Below, piece after piece: positions 34,127 to 42,854 of a stretch of DNA of 64,000 nucleotides. Below the pieces are notes generated by a model. The model worked only from the letters and a program-made list of their open reading frames with translations. It was not told the DNA's origin and did no database searches. The position numbers were made by a program, and so were the translations under genes. Source of the stretch: Falsiroseomonas sp050563525 (lineage in GTDB: Bacteria; Pseudomonadota; Alphaproteobacteria; Acetobacterales; Acetobacteraceae); contig NZ_JBNXUN010000011.1 of the NCBI RefSeq assembly GCF_050563525.1, forward strand, positions 1-64,000, read 5' to 3'. Position 1 is the stretch's first letter. Every line of letters starts with the position of its first letter.

Positions 34127-35914
34127 TCATCGACCCACAGCGTAGCCCTGCATGCCGCGGGGATTGGCGCCGGCGAACAGCTGGCCGTCGGTTTCCTGGC
34201 GCGCGCCGGACAGCCGGCCCTCGGACCACTCGCCGCCGACTTCCACCAGGTGGCCCCGCGCCGCCAAGGCGGGCGCCACATCGGCGGCGTAGCGGCCCTC
34301 GATCACCACCTTGCCGGGGCGCGCCACGCGCGGCCAGAAGCTGCTCGGCCAGTGTTCGGTGTGGAAGGCGGGCGCATCGATCGCCTGCTGGATGTTCAGC
34401 GCGTGATCGACCATGCGGGAGAACAGGATGGGCTGCCACTGGTCCTGCTGCTCGCCGCCCGGCGTGCCGAAGCTCATCCAGGGCCGGCCATCCTTCAGCG
34501 CCATGGCCGGGGACAGTGTGGTGCGCGGCCGCTTGCCCGGCTTCAGGCCGTTCGGCAGGCTTTCGTCCAGCCAGAACATCTGCCCGCGCGTGCCGAGGCA
34601 GAATCCAAGGCCCGGCACGGATGGCGAGGATTGCAGCCAGCCGCCGGACGGCGTGGCGGAGACCATGTTGCCTTGGCTGTCGATGATGTCGACGTGGCAG
34701 GTATCGGCGGAGGAGACGCCGAGGCGGGCGACTGTCGGCTCACCGACGCCCGGCGCGCGGGTCAGCATCTCCACCCGGCTGGCGGCGTCGTGGTCCACCC
34801 AGGGGGTCGGCATGCCGGGCAGCGTGCCGGGTCGCAGTTCGAGGGACGCCTGTTCGCCGACCAGCTTGCGGCGCTCGGCGGCATACTCCTCGGACAGCAG
34901 ATGGTGGATCGGCACGTCGACGAAATCGGGGTCGCCGTAGAACGCCTCGCGATCCGCGAAGACCAGCTTCATGCATTCGACCACGGTGTGAACGAAGCGC
35001 TCGCCCATCGGGTCCATGCCCGCCATGTCAAAGCCCTCGAGCAGCGCGAGGGTCTGCAGCATGGCAGGCCCCTGGCTCCAGACACCGCATTTCAGCACGG
35101 TGTGGCCGCGGTAGTCGCGCCGCAGGGGCGCCTCCGTGCTGGCGCGCCAATGCGACATGTCCTGCGCACTCAGCACGCCGCGATGGCGCTGGCCGGAGCT
35201 GTCGAGGATTTCCGTCTGTGCAAAGAAGTTGCCGATGGCTTCTGCGACGAAGCCGCCGTACCAGGCGTTGCGAGCCGCCTCGATCTGCGCGACGCGGTCA
35301 TGGCCGGCGGCCTCCGCCTCCCGCAGCACGCGCTCCCAGGTGCGGCCGAGCGTGGGGTTGGCATACAGCCCGCCGGCCACCGGGCCGCCGTTGCGCAGCC
35401 AGATCTCGGCGGAAGTCGGCCATTCGGACTCGAACAGCGGCTTCACCGTGTTCAGCGTGGCAATCACGCGCGGGACGTAGTGGATGCCGCGATGCGCGTA
35501 GCCGATGGCGTAGGACATCACGTCGCGCAGCGACCAGGTGCCGTAGTCGCGCAGCATCAGCGCCCAGGCGTCGAAGGCGCCGGGCACCATGGCCGGCAGG
35601 AAGCCGGTGCCGGGGATCAGGTCCAGCCCCAGTTCGCCCTTCACATGGGCCACGGAAAGCCCGGCCGGCGCCACGCCCTGGCCGCAGATCACGCGTTGCG
35701 CGCCAGCCTTGGCGTCGTGGATGATGATCGGGCAGTCGCCGCCCGGGCCGTTCAGGTGCGGCTCCGCCACCTGCAGGGTGAAGCCCGCGGCCACAGCCGC
35801 GTCGAAGGCGTTGCCGCCACGCTCCAGCACCGCCATCCCGACCTGCGAGGCGATCCAGTGGGTGGAGGCGACGACACCGAAGGTGCCGGCGATCTCGGGG
35901 CGCGTCGTGAACAT
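34127..35914 (-). CDS. Gamma-glutamyltransferase family protein (second paralogue)
   Basis: A 595-residue Ntn-hydrolase-like protein. Start MFTTRPEIAGTFGVVASTHW; a longer frame would run into the phnN upstream region. It shows AVLERGGNAFDAAVAAGFTL and HLNGPGGDCPI in the large-subunit part. The expected nucleophile Thr405 is in SSADTCHVDIIDSQGNMVSA, followed by PSGGWLQSSP. No signal peptide is visible. It is longer than the 20971-22578 paralogue and clearly diverged from it. It is divergent from phnN and upstream of a Bug receptor gene. The substrate is unknown. Confidence 0.87.
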   Translation of the reverse strand: MFTTRPEIAGTFGVVASTHWIASQVGMAVLERGGNAFDAAVAAGFTLQVAEPHLNGPGGDCPIIIHDAKAGAQRVICGQGVAPAGLSVAHVKGELGLDLIPGTGFLPAMVPGAFDAWALMLRDYGTWSLRDVMSYAIGYAHRGIHYVPRVIATLNTVKPLFESEWPTSAEIWLRNGGPVAGGLYANPTLGRTWERVLREAEAAGHDRVAQIEAARNAWYGGFVAEAIGNFFAQTEILDSSGQRHRGVLSAQDMSHWRASTEAPLRRDYRGHTVLKCGVWSQGPAMLQTLALLEGFDMAGMDPMGERFVHTVVECMKLVFADREAFYGDPDFVDVPIHHLLSEEYAAERRKLVGEQASLELRPGTLPGMPTPWVDHDAASRVEMLTRAPGVGEPTVARLGVSSADTCHVDIIDSQGNMVSATPSGGWLQSSPSVPGLGFCLGTRGQMFWLDESLPNGLKPGKRPRTTLSPAMALKDGRPWMSFGTPGGEQQDQWQPILFSRMVDHALNIQQAIDAPAFHTEHWPSSFWPRVARPGKVVIEGRYAADVAPALAARGHLVEVGGEWSEGRLSGARQETDGQLFAGANPRGMQGYAVGR

Positions 35915-36000
35915 TATGGGACGATTTCCGTATGGCGGCTTGAGACCTTCGATAGGCGCAGGCAGAAGCGTCGTGGTCAATATTGCGGTGCGCAACCACG

Positions 36001-36579
36001 ATGCTTGTTCCGGTCGTCGGGCCCTCCGGTGCGGGGAAGGACACGCTGATGGCGGCGGCGCAGGCGCGCCTGGCGGATGATCCGCGCTTCCTGTTCGCCC
36101 GCCGCTGCATCACCCGTCCGGCCAAGGCCGGCGGCGAGGATCACCTGGCGATGACGCGGGAGGCGTTTCGTGCGGTGCGGGAGGCGGAGGGCTTCGCGCT
36201 GTGGTGGGAGGCGCATGGCCTGCTCTATGGCATCGCCTGCGATGTGGAGGAGGCGCTGGCCGCCGGCCGTGTCGTCATCGCCAACCTGTCCCGCACCGTG
36301 CTGACCGAGGCCGCGATGCGCTGGCCGGTGCGCGTGCTGTTCATCACCGCGCCGCTGCCGGTGCTGGCCGGCCGCCTCGCCGCCCGAGGCCGCGAGACCG
36401 CGGCCGACATCGCGGAGCGGCTGGCGCGGGAGGCCCCGCTGCCGGAGGGCCTGGAAGTCGAGACCGTGCTGAACGACGCGACGCGGGAGGAAGGTGTCGC
36501 CCGCGTGCTCGCCGCCCTCAGCCGAGCAGCGGCAGACGCTCGGCCAGCAGGAAGGGCGCGCCCGGCCCGGCCTGGGTGA
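36001..36579 (+). CDS. phnN: Ribose 1,5-bisphosphokinase
   Basis: A 192-residue P-loop kinase that turns ribose 1,5-bisphosphate from C-P lyase activity into PRPP. Walker A is GPSGAGKDTL at residues 7-16; FARRCITRPAKAGGEDHLAM is the guanylate-kinase-like substrate region. The start MLVPVVGPSG is chosen over MRCATT six codons earlier because the P-loop strand begins directly after it. It is convergent with, and overlaps by 62 bases, the DUF1045 gene that ends the phn operon. It is therefore transcribed separately from that operon. Confidence 0.92.
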   Translation: MLVPVVGPSGAGKDTLMAAAQARLADDPRFLFARRCITRPAKAGGEDHLAMTREAFRAVREAEGFALWWEAHGLLYGIACDVEEALAAGRVVIANLSRTVLTEAAMRWPVRVLFITAPLPVLAGRLAARGRETAADIAERLAREAPLPEGLEVETVLNDATREEGVARVLAALSRAAADARPAGRARPARPG

Positions 36580-37192
36580 ACAGGCAAAGCTCCGTCACCC
36601 GGCGCCTCGTGGCGGGCACCTCGCCGAGATGCGCTTCCAGCGCCGGACGCACCACCTGCATCTCGGCGCCGTCGAGCCGGCGGGACAGGGTGACGTGGAA
36701 CCACCAATCCTCGAAGACGTAGTGGTAGCCCCAGCGGTGCAAATTCTCCCGCTGGCGCTCCGTCATGCGCTCCGGCCGCCGGCGGGCGATCTCCTCATCG
36801 GTCGGCGGCGCGCGATGCACGTCGAGGCCCGCGACGGCGGCATCGCACAGCGCCTGCAATTCGGCGCAACGCTCCGTCTCCATCAGGGCCAGGAAGCCGT
36901 GATGTTCCGCAAGATGCAACGGCGGTAGCGCGAAGGGCCGGGTGCGCGCCGCCAGCGCCAGCGCGTCGGTGCGCAGCGCGGCCCAGCTTGTCGCGAGGCG
37001 GAAGGGTGGCTTCAGCGTGGCGTGCAGGCCGTACAGCCGGGCATCCTTGGTGACCTCCGCGATGTCGAGGCCCGGCAGGTCCGGCTGCGCCAGCGTCCCG
37101 CCGGTCTCTGTGTCGCGGCCGAGCCATTGCGAGCCCAGTGCGTGCAGCGGGTCTTCCAGCCGCGGCGCCCAGTAGATGGCGGCGCGCATCAT
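36518..37192 (-). CDS. DUF1045 phosphonate-metabolism protein, 2H phosphoesterase-like
   Basis: A 224-residue protein of the DUF1045 group commonly found in C-P lyase loci. Two HxT motifs are visible, LHATLKPPF and WWFHVTLSRR, as in 2H (LigT-like) phosphoesterases. By analogy it may open a cyclic ribose phosphate, the job of PhnP in other bacteria; no phnP is in the window. That role is inferred. The start (MMRAAIYWAPRLEDP) overlaps the phnM stop, so it is the last gene of the coupled phn operon. Confidence 0.85.
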   Translation of the reverse strand: MMRAAIYWAPRLEDPLHALGSQWLGRDTETGGTLAQPDLPGLDIAEVTKDARLYGLHATLKPPFRLATSWAALRTDALALAARTRPFALPPLHLAEHHGFLALMETERCAELQALCDAAVAGLDVHRAPPTDEEIARRRPERMTERQRENLHRWGYHYVFEDWWFHVTLSRRLDGAEMQVVRPALEAHLGEVPATRRRVTELCLFTQAGPGAPFLLAERLPLLG

Positions 37193-38331
37193 GCGATGCG
37201 TTCGCCCGCGCGCCAGACCTTGCGCACCACGGCATGGCCCTCGAAGGGCCGGATCTGCACGAGGTCGGCGCGCAGCCCGGCCTGGATCCAGCCGCGATCG
37301 GTGAAGCCGGCCATGCGGGCGGCCGTGCCGGTGATCATGGCGATCGCGGCCGGCAGCGTGGCGTGGCCCTGCCCGGCGGCGAGCCAGGCGGCTTCCACCA
37401 TGGCCGGCGGTACGTAGTCGCTGGCCAGCACGTCCACCGCGGCGTCATGCATCAGGTCGGAGACGGCGACGTTGCCGGAGTGGCTGCCGCCGCGGACGAT
37501 GTTGGGCGCCCCGGCAATGACCTGCACGCCGATCCGCTTCGCCGCCTGCGCCGCGTCCCGCGTCACCGGGAATTCACTGATGGTGATGCCATCCGCGGCA
37601 TTGCGGATGATATCCTCCTCGTTGTCGTCGTCGTGGCTGGCCAGCGGCAGGTGGCGGTGCGCCACGCGGTCCAGCAGCCAGCGGCGCTGCGGTTCGCGGA
37701 GGCGGGCGCGCTGGTCGAGCAGCTCCGCGATGCGCTGGTCCACCTGCGCCAGGTTCATCTGCGCCTGGCGCACCCGCATGGTGCGGTAGCGTTCCAGGTC
37801 GCGGTACTGGCCGACGCCGGGCGAATGGTCCATCAGGCTGACCATGCGGACCAGCGGATGATCCGCCGCCAGGTCCACCAGTTCCGGCATGTCCGAAGCC
37901 GGCAACTCGCAGCGCAGATGAAGAAAGTGGTCGGACTTCAGCAGGCCGGTGTGGGTGAGCGAATCGAGGTCCGCCAGCCCGTCCTTGAAGGTCTGCGTGC
38001 GCCCGGTGTCGAAGCCGAGGTCGCCGAGGCACAGCGCGTCCAACACGGTTGTGACGCCGGCCGCGGCCGTCTGGCTGTCATGCGCCAGCATGGCGGAGCG
38101 GGACGGCCAGCGCGCGGTGGCGCGTGGCTGCACCTGGCGTTCCAGATTGTCGGTATGGACATCGACGATACCCGGGATCAGGTGGTCGCCGTCCAGGTCG
38201 ATGGCGCCGGGTGCGTGGCTGCGGCCGTGCTGGATCTCGACGATCCGGTCGCCACGAAGGACCAGCGTGCCGGGGACCACACTGTCCGGAAGGACCAGCA
38301 GCGCATTGGTCAGGATCATGTCGGAATTCAT
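37189..38331 (-). CDS. phnM: Alpha-D-ribose 1-methylphosphonate 5-triphosphate diphosphatase
   Basis: A 380-residue amidohydrolase-fold enzyme that removes pyrophosphate from the nucleosyl phosphonate made by PhnGHI(L). Motifs are PGIVDVHTDNLERQVQPRA near the N-terminus, SHDDDNEED, EFPVTRDAAQAAKRIG, GAPNIVRGGSHSGN and LASDYVPPAM. This is the orthodox PhnM of the locus. It is coupled to phnL upstream and the DUF1045 gene downstream by four-base overlaps. A divergent second PhnM-like gene is at 43620-44756. Confidence 0.92.
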   Translation of the reverse strand: MNSDMILTNALLVLPDSVVPGTLVLRGDRIVEIQHGRSHAPGAIDLDGDHLIPGIVDVHTDNLERQVQPRATARWPSRSAMLAHDSQTAAAGVTTVLDALCLGDLGFDTGRTQTFKDGLADLDSLTHTGLLKSDHFLHLRCELPASDMPELVDLAADHPLVRMVSLMDHSPGVGQYRDLERYRTMRVRQAQMNLAQVDQRIAELLDQRARLREPQRRWLLDRVAHRHLPLASHDDDNEEDIIRNAADGITISEFPVTRDAAQAAKRIGVQVIAGAPNIVRGGSHSGNVAVSDLMHDAAVDVLASDYVPPAMVEAAWLAAGQGHATLPAAIAMITGTAARMAGFTDRGWIQAGLRADLVQIRPFEGHAVVRKVWRAGERIA

Positions 38332-39026
38332 GCGGCGTCCTGGATCGGCAGAACCTCGAACAGGCGATCGGCCACCTGGTCACGGATCTCGGTGTCGTGG
38401 AAGATGCCGATCAGCGCCGCGCCGCGCGCCTTGGCCTCCGCGACCAGGGCAACGACAACCTGGCGGTTCACGGGGTCGAGGCTGGCGGTGGGCTCATCCA
38501 GCAGCAGCACGGGGTAGTCCGCGGCGAAGCCGCGGGCCAAGTTGATACGCTGCTGTTCGCCGCCCGAAAAGGTGGAGGGTGGCAGGTTGTGCAGCCTTGA
38601 CGGAAGGTTGAGGCGCGTCAGCAGCGCGGACGCCCGGGCCTTGGCCGCATCCTCCGCCACGCCACGGGCGCGCAACGGCTCGGCGACGATATCCAGCGCG
38701 CCGACGCGCGGGATGACCCGCAGGAACTGGCTGACATAGCCCAGCGTTTCGCGCCGGATTTCCCGCACCAGCCGTGCATCGGCGGTGGCGAGGTCCACCA
38801 CCGCGCCCTGGTGGCGCAGCAGGATGCGGCCCGACCCGGCGCCGTAATTGCCGTAGAGGCAACGCATCAGGGTGGATTTGCCGGCGCCCGAAGGCCCGGT
38901 CAGTGCCACGCATTCGCCGGGCGCCACACTGAAATCCACCGCGTCCAGCACCGGGATGCGGACATCACCTTGCAGGAACAGCCGAAATTCCTTCGCCAGC
39001 CCCTCCGTCCGGATCGAGAAGCTCAT
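38328..39026 (-). CDS. phnL: C-P lyase ABC-type ATPase PhnL
   Basis: A 232-residue ABC ATPase with Walker A TGPSGAGKSTLMRCLYGNY, signature TFSGGEQQRINLARGF and Walker B LLLDEPTASLD. PhnL is required for the first step of the C-P lyase pathway rather than for transport, and no permease is encoded here. The PhnL-type stretch REIRRETLGYVSQFLRVIPR supports the assignment. Coupled by overlaps to phnK and phnM. Confidence 0.93.
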   Translation of the reverse strand: MSFSIRTEGLAKEFRLFLQGDVRIPVLDAVDFSVAPGECVALTGPSGAGKSTLMRCLYGNYGAGSGRILLRHQGAVVDLATADARLVREIRRETLGYVSQFLRVIPRVGALDIVAEPLRARGVAEDAAKARASALLTRLNLPSRLHNLPPSTFSGGEQQRINLARGFAADYPVLLLDEPTASLDPVNRQVVVALVAEAKARGAALIGIFHDTEIRDQVADRLFEVLPIQDAA

Positions 39027-39784
39027 GCCGCCAGTACCGAGGAGACGAGGAGTTGCGTGTAGGGATGCTGCGGGTCGTCCAGCACCCGGTCGGTCAGCCC
39101 GGCCTCCACCACCACGCCGTGCCGCATCACCAGCATCCGGTGCGCCAGCAGCCGGGCGGCGGCGATGTCATGCGTCACGATCAGCACGGCGAGGCCGAGG
39201 TCGGCCACCAGGGCGCGGATCAGGTCGAGCAGCCGCGCCTGGACGGACACATCGAGCCCGCCGGTCGGCTCGTCCATGAAGACCAGCTTCGGCAGGGTCA
39301 CCAGCGTGCGGGCGATCTGCAGGCGTTGCTGCATGCCGCCGGAGAACTTCTGCGGCACGTCGTCCATGCGGGCGGGGTCGATCTCCACCCGTTCCAGCCA
39401 ATGCGCCGCCTGGGCCCGGATGTTGCCGTAGTGACGGGCGCCGGTCGCCATCAGCCGCTCGCCGATGTTGCCGCCGGCGGAGACCGCCATGCGCAACCCG
39501 TCGCGCGGGTTCTGGTGCACGAAACCCCATTCGGTGCGCATCAGGCGGCGCCGCGCGGCTTCCGTCATGCCGAGCACGTCCTGGCCGAGGTAGCGGACCT
39601 CCCCGGCATCGGGCCGCATCAGGCCGGAAAGGACCCGGAGAAGCGTGGTCTTGCCGCTGCCGGATTCACCGACGATGGCGACGACCTCGCCGGGGTAGAT
39701 GTCGAGTGCCACGCCATCCAGCGCGGCGATGCGGCCGAAGCGCAGCACCAGGTCGCTGGCCGAGAGAAGCGGCTCCCCGTTCAT
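39023..39784 (-). CDS. phnK: C-P lyase complex ATPase PhnK
   Basis: A 253-residue ABC ATPase that docks on the PhnGHIJ core. Walker A is GESGSGKTTLLRVLSG, signature FSGGMQQRLQIARTL and Walker B LVFMDEPTGGLD. It is dipeptide-ATPase-like, as PhnK usually is, including the C-terminal QHPYTQLLVSS. Four-base overlaps with phnJ and phnL keep the six core genes in one unit. Confidence 0.93.
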   Translation of the reverse strand: MNGEPLLSASDLVLRFGRIAALDGVALDIYPGEVVAIVGESGSGKTTLLRVLSGLMRPDAGEVRYLGQDVLGMTEAARRRLMRTEWGFVHQNPRDGLRMAVSAGGNIGERLMATGARHYGNIRAQAAHWLERVEIDPARMDDVPQKFSGGMQQRLQIARTLVTLPKLVFMDEPTGGLDVSVQARLLDLIRALVADLGLAVLIVTHDIAAARLLAHRMLVMRHGVVVEAGLTDRVLDDPQHPYTQLLVSSVLAA

Positions 39785-40632
39785 TCCGCCGCTTCCTTCA
39801 TAGACTGGCGCTCGCGGCAGAAATCCGTGTCGGAGCAGACGAAGATGCGGCCACCGACATCATCCGTCAGCACCTCGTCCAGGTAGGTGTCGCCGGAGCC
39901 GCACAGTTCGCAGGTGTGCGGCGCGCGGATCGGGCGGAAGGGATGGTCGTCGAAGTCCAGGCTGCGCACGCTGGTATAGGGCGGCACCGCGTAGATCCGC
40001 TTCTCCCGCCCCGCGCCGAACAATTGCAGCGCCGGCATGCGGTCCATCTTCGGGTTGTCGAAGGCCGGGATAGGGGAGGGCGACATCAGGTAGCGGTCGT
40101 TGACCATGACCGGGTAGGAATAGCTGGTGGCGATGTGGCCGTGACGGGCGATGTCCTCGTACAGCTTCACATGCATCAGCCCGTAATCGGCCATCGCGTG
40201 CATCCGCCGCGTCTCCGCGATGCGCGGCTCCAGCCGGCCCAGCGGCTCCGGGATCGGCACCTGGTAGACCAGGATCTGGTCCTCCCGCAGCGCGCGTTCG
40301 GGGATGCGGTGGCGGGTCTGGATGATGCTGGCCTGCTCCGTGCTTTCCGTCGTCGCGATGCCGGCGGTGCGGCGGAAGAAGGCGCGGATCGACACGGCAT
40401 TGGTGGTGTCGTCGCTGCCCTGGTCGATCACCTTGAGCACATCGTCGGGGCCGAGGATCGCCGCCGTCACCTGGATGCCGCCGGTGCCCCAGCCGTAGGG
40501 CAGCGGCATCTCCCGCGATCCGAAGGGCACCTGGTGGCCGGGGATGGCGACCGCTTTCAGGATCGCGCGGCGGATCATCCGCTTCGTCGATTCATCGAGG
40601 TAGGCGAAGTTGTAGCCGGGATCGTGCGTCAC
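39781..40632 (-). CDS. phnJ: Alpha-D-ribose 1-methylphosphonate 5-phosphate C-P lyase
   Basis: A 283-residue radical-SAM enzyme that breaks the carbon-phosphorus bond. The cysteines are C241, C244, C266 and C272, spaced CX2CX21CX5C. These are the same positions as in E. coli PhnJ, where the first three bind the iron-sulfur cluster and the last is catalytic. The start is a GTG at 40632, overlapping the phnI stop (GTGA) and giving THDPGYNFAYLDE, the conserved PhnJ beginning. The longer frame upstream is antisense-like and ignored. Confidence 0.95.
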   Translation of the reverse strand: MTHDPGYNFAYLDESTKRMIRRAILKAVAIPGHQVPFGSREMPLPYGWGTGGIQVTAAILGPDDVLKVIDQGSDDTTNAVSIRAFFRRTAGIATTESTEQASIIQTRHRIPERALREDQILVYQVPIPEPLGRLEPRIAETRRMHAMADYGLMHVKLYEDIARHGHIATSYSYPVMVNDRYLMSPSPIPAFDNPKMDRMPALQLFGAGREKRIYAVPPYTSVRSLDFDDHPFRPIRAPHTCELCGSGDTYLDEVLTDDVGGRIFVCSDTDFCRERQSMKEAAE

Positions 40633-41699
40633 TTCGCCGTCTCCACACTCGCCCTCATGGTCCGCACGTTTTCCAGTTCCGACTGGAAATCGACGTAGTG
40701 CGGCAGCTTCAGGTGCTCGACGAAGCCGGTGGCCTCGACGTTGTCGCAATGCGAAAGCACGAATTCCTGCTGCTGCGCCGGCGCCGTTGCGTCCTCCCCC
40801 AATTCAGCCGCGCGCAGCGTGCGGTCTACCAGCGCCATCGACATCGCCTTGCGCTCACCATGGCCGAAGACCAGGCCGTAGCCGCGCGTGAACTGTGGCG
40901 GCTCCGTGCGGCTTCCCTTGAACTGGTTCACCATCTGGCATTCGGTCACGGTGATGTCGCCGAGGTCGATGGCGAAGCCGAGCTCCGGTGGCACGAACTC
41001 CACCGCCACCTCGCCCATGCGGATCTCGCCGACGAAGGGGTGGTTGTTGCCATAGCCGCGCTGGCTGGAATAGCCGAGCGAGAGGAGAAACCCCTCGTCA
41101 CCACGCGCCAGCGCCTGCAGGCGCAGCGGACGGTCGGCGGGGAAGGCGAGGGGCTCGCGGGTCAGGTCGCCCGGCTCCGCCTCGCTCGCGGCCTCACGCT
41201 GCATCAGGCCCTCGCGCGCCAACATCTCCGTCACGCGTGGCGTCGGCTCGGCAGTCACCGCGGCCTCGGGCGGGGCCTCCCGTGATCCGCCCGCGGCGGC
41301 GAGGGAGAAATCCAGCAGGCGATGCGTGTAGTCAAAGGTCGGGCCGAGCACCTGGCCGCCCGGCAAATCCTTGTAGGTGGCACTGATGCGGCGGTGCAGT
41401 GCCATGGCGTTGGTATCCAGCGGCTGGCTGGCGCCGAAGCGGGGCAGGGTGGTGCGGTAGGCGCGCAGCAGGAACGCCGCCTCGATCAGGTCGCCGCGGG
41501 ATTGCTTCACCGCCAGCGCCGCCAGTCCGCGATCGTGGCACGATCCTTCGGCCATCACGCGATCCACGGCGAGCCCGAGTTGCGCCTCGACCTGTGCCGC
41601 GGTCAGTTCCGGCAGCGCGGGATCGCCGCGGCGGGTCTCGTCCAGCCAGGCGTGGGCGGCGCCGATGGCGCGTTCGCCGCCCTTGGTCGCGACATACAT
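40629..41699 (-). CDS. phnI: C-P lyase core subunit PhnI
   Basis: A 356-residue subunit of the C-P lyase core; with PhnG, PhnH and PhnL it attaches the phosphonate to ribose of ATP. It starts MYVATKGGERAIGAAHAWLD, the classic PhnI N-terminus. It has GYSSQRGYGNNHPFVGEIRM in the middle and HCDNVEATGFVEHLKLPHYV near the end. Length is normal. It is three bases after phnH and overlaps phnJ. Confidence 0.95.
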   Translation of the reverse strand: MYVATKGGERAIGAAHAWLDETRRGDPALPELTAAQVEAQLGLAVDRVMAEGSCHDRGLAALAVKQSRGDLIEAAFLLRAYRTTLPRFGASQPLDTNAMALHRRISATYKDLPGGQVLGPTFDYTHRLLDFSLAAAGGSREAPPEAAVTAEPTPRVTEMLAREGLMQREAASEAEPGDLTREPLAFPADRPLRLQALARGDEGFLLSLGYSSQRGYGNNHPFVGEIRMGEVAVEFVPPELGFAIDLGDITVTECQMVNQFKGSRTEPPQFTRGYGLVFGHGERKAMSMALVDRTLRAAELGEDATAPAQQQEFVLSHCDNVEATGFVEHLKLPHYVDFQSELENVRTMRASVETAK

Positions 41700-41702
41700 G
41701 GC

Positions 41703-42269
41703 TCAGCCCTCCGCGATCGCGACACTGCGCGGTAGCGCCGCTATACGGTCTCCGGCACACAGGATGACATCGATGCCGCAGGGCGCCTGGTGGCGGTTGG
41801 CGGCCCAGTCGCCGAGGAAGCCGGGCGGGGCGCCACGCACCCGAAGCCGGTGCTCGTCGCGGATACCGGGGCCAGTCAGCCGCCAGCCCGCGCCTTCCTC
41901 CACGGCGCCGACCTCCAGGATCAAGGTCGCGCCGCGCTCCGGCTCCTCCTCCGTCCCCGGGTTCAACTCTGCCAGCCGCGCGGCGGGATCGAGCACGAAG
42001 GCGGCAGCGCCGGCCGGCGCGAAGGGCGCGCCGCAGTGGAAGCGCACCCAGGCTTCGGCCTGCGATCCGGCGGCGAGGCACAGCCGGGTCTCGGCATCGA
42101 CCAGCGCCAGCAGCACGGCGGCCGCGGCGGGTGAAAGGCCGGGCGGCACTTCCGGCAGGACAGGCACGCGCTGCACCTGGCCAGGGCGGCTCATCGCCTG
42201 CAGCACGGCGCGGAACGCGGCCTGCGAATCCAGCACCGGATCGGCGAAGCCGGGGAACGACGTGCTCAT
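41703..42269 (-). CDS. phnH: C-P lyase core subunit PhnH
   Basis: A 188-residue subunit that dimerises within the PhnGHIJ core. It starts MSTSFPGFADPVLDSQAAFR and continues into AVLQAMSRPGQVQRVP, the family signature. GTEEEPERGATLILEV and GIDVILCAGDRIAALPRSV follow. The ATG overlaps the phnG stop (ATGA). Longer upstream frames are antisense to phnG and were dropped. Confidence 0.93.
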   Translation of the reverse strand: MSTSFPGFADPVLDSQAAFRAVLQAMSRPGQVQRVPVLPEVPPGLSPAAAAVLLALVDAETRLCLAAGSQAEAWVRFHCGAPFAPAGAAAFVLDPAARLAELNPGTEEEPERGATLILEVGAVEEGAGWRLTGPGIRDEHRLRVRGAPPGFLGDWAANRHQAPCGIDVILCAGDRIAALPRSVAIAEG

Positions 42270-42730
42270 CGCATCTGCGTCATGGTGAAGAACTCCACGC
42301 GGGTGGCGGCGGCCCGACGGGCCGAGCCGGCCCGACGCTCGGCCTGGGCTGCTTCCAGCGGCGCGATCACCGTGGCCTCCAGCGCCGGGCGCCGCGCCGC
42401 ATCCTGCATCAGCGCGTCCAGCAGCGCCGCCAGTTCCGCCTGCCGCGCATCGCGGCCGGCGACGTAGCCATGCCCCACCGTGCCATCCTCCAGCCTCACA
42501 GCGCAGCGGGTGACGGTCATCTCGCCCAGGTTGAAGGGTGCGCCATCGCCACCGGCGCGGCCGCGCACCATCACCAGCCCGGTCTCCGGCCCGCGCAGCC
42601 TGCGATGCGGCGGCGGCGGCGGCATCGCCTGCAGCCGCGCGGCGATCTCGGCGGCATCCGCGCGGGCGAGGATGGACATCCACCGCCGGCGCTCCGCATT
42701 ATTCTCAATCTCGTCGGGATCTGGACTCAT
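42266..42730 (-). CDS. phnG: C-P lyase core subunit PhnG
   Basis: A 154-residue subunit and first gene of the operon. It shows RRRWMSILARADAAEIAARL at the N-terminus, FNLGEMTVTRCAVRLEDGTV with the conserved GEMTVTRC, and GHGYVAGRDARQAELAALLD. An ATG eight codons upstream is also possible but lies within 13 bases of the TTGTCTAGACAA palindrome, which is better left untranslated. The operator is thus 12 bases before the chosen start. Confidence 0.92.
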   Translation of the reverse strand: MSPDPDEIENNAERRRWMSILARADAAEIAARLQAMPPPPPHRRLRGPETGLVMVRGRAGGDGAPFNLGEMTVTRCAVRLEDGTVGHGYVAGRDARQAELAALLDALMQDAARRPALEATVIAPLEAAQAERRAGSARRAAATRVEFFTMTQMR

Positions 42731-42742
42731 GGGACGCTCATA

Positions 42743-42754
42743 TTGTCTAGACAA
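42743..42754. promoter_or_regulatory. Palindromic PhnF-type operator
   Basis: TTGTCTAGACAA is a perfect 12-bp palindrome between divergent phnG and phnF. GntR regulators of the HutC/PhnF branch recognise short palindromes of this form. The position suits repression of both phnG and phnF by PhnF until a phosphonate-pathway signal binds. The regulator match is inferred from context. Confidence 0.7.
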
Positions 42755-42854
42755 CTAGTCATCCGCCCCGATAAGGTCAAGCAAAACTCGCACAAGCGAA
42801 CCGGGAGGGGTTTGAAGATTCCATGACGAACCATGCAGGCCCAGGCCGCGGCCA

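Noticed and set aside
33011..36049. A 1012-codon open frame antisense to the receptor and gamma-glutamyltransferase genes
   Set aside because: It crosses two clear opposite-strand genes and has a low-complexity His/Arg/Gly composition.
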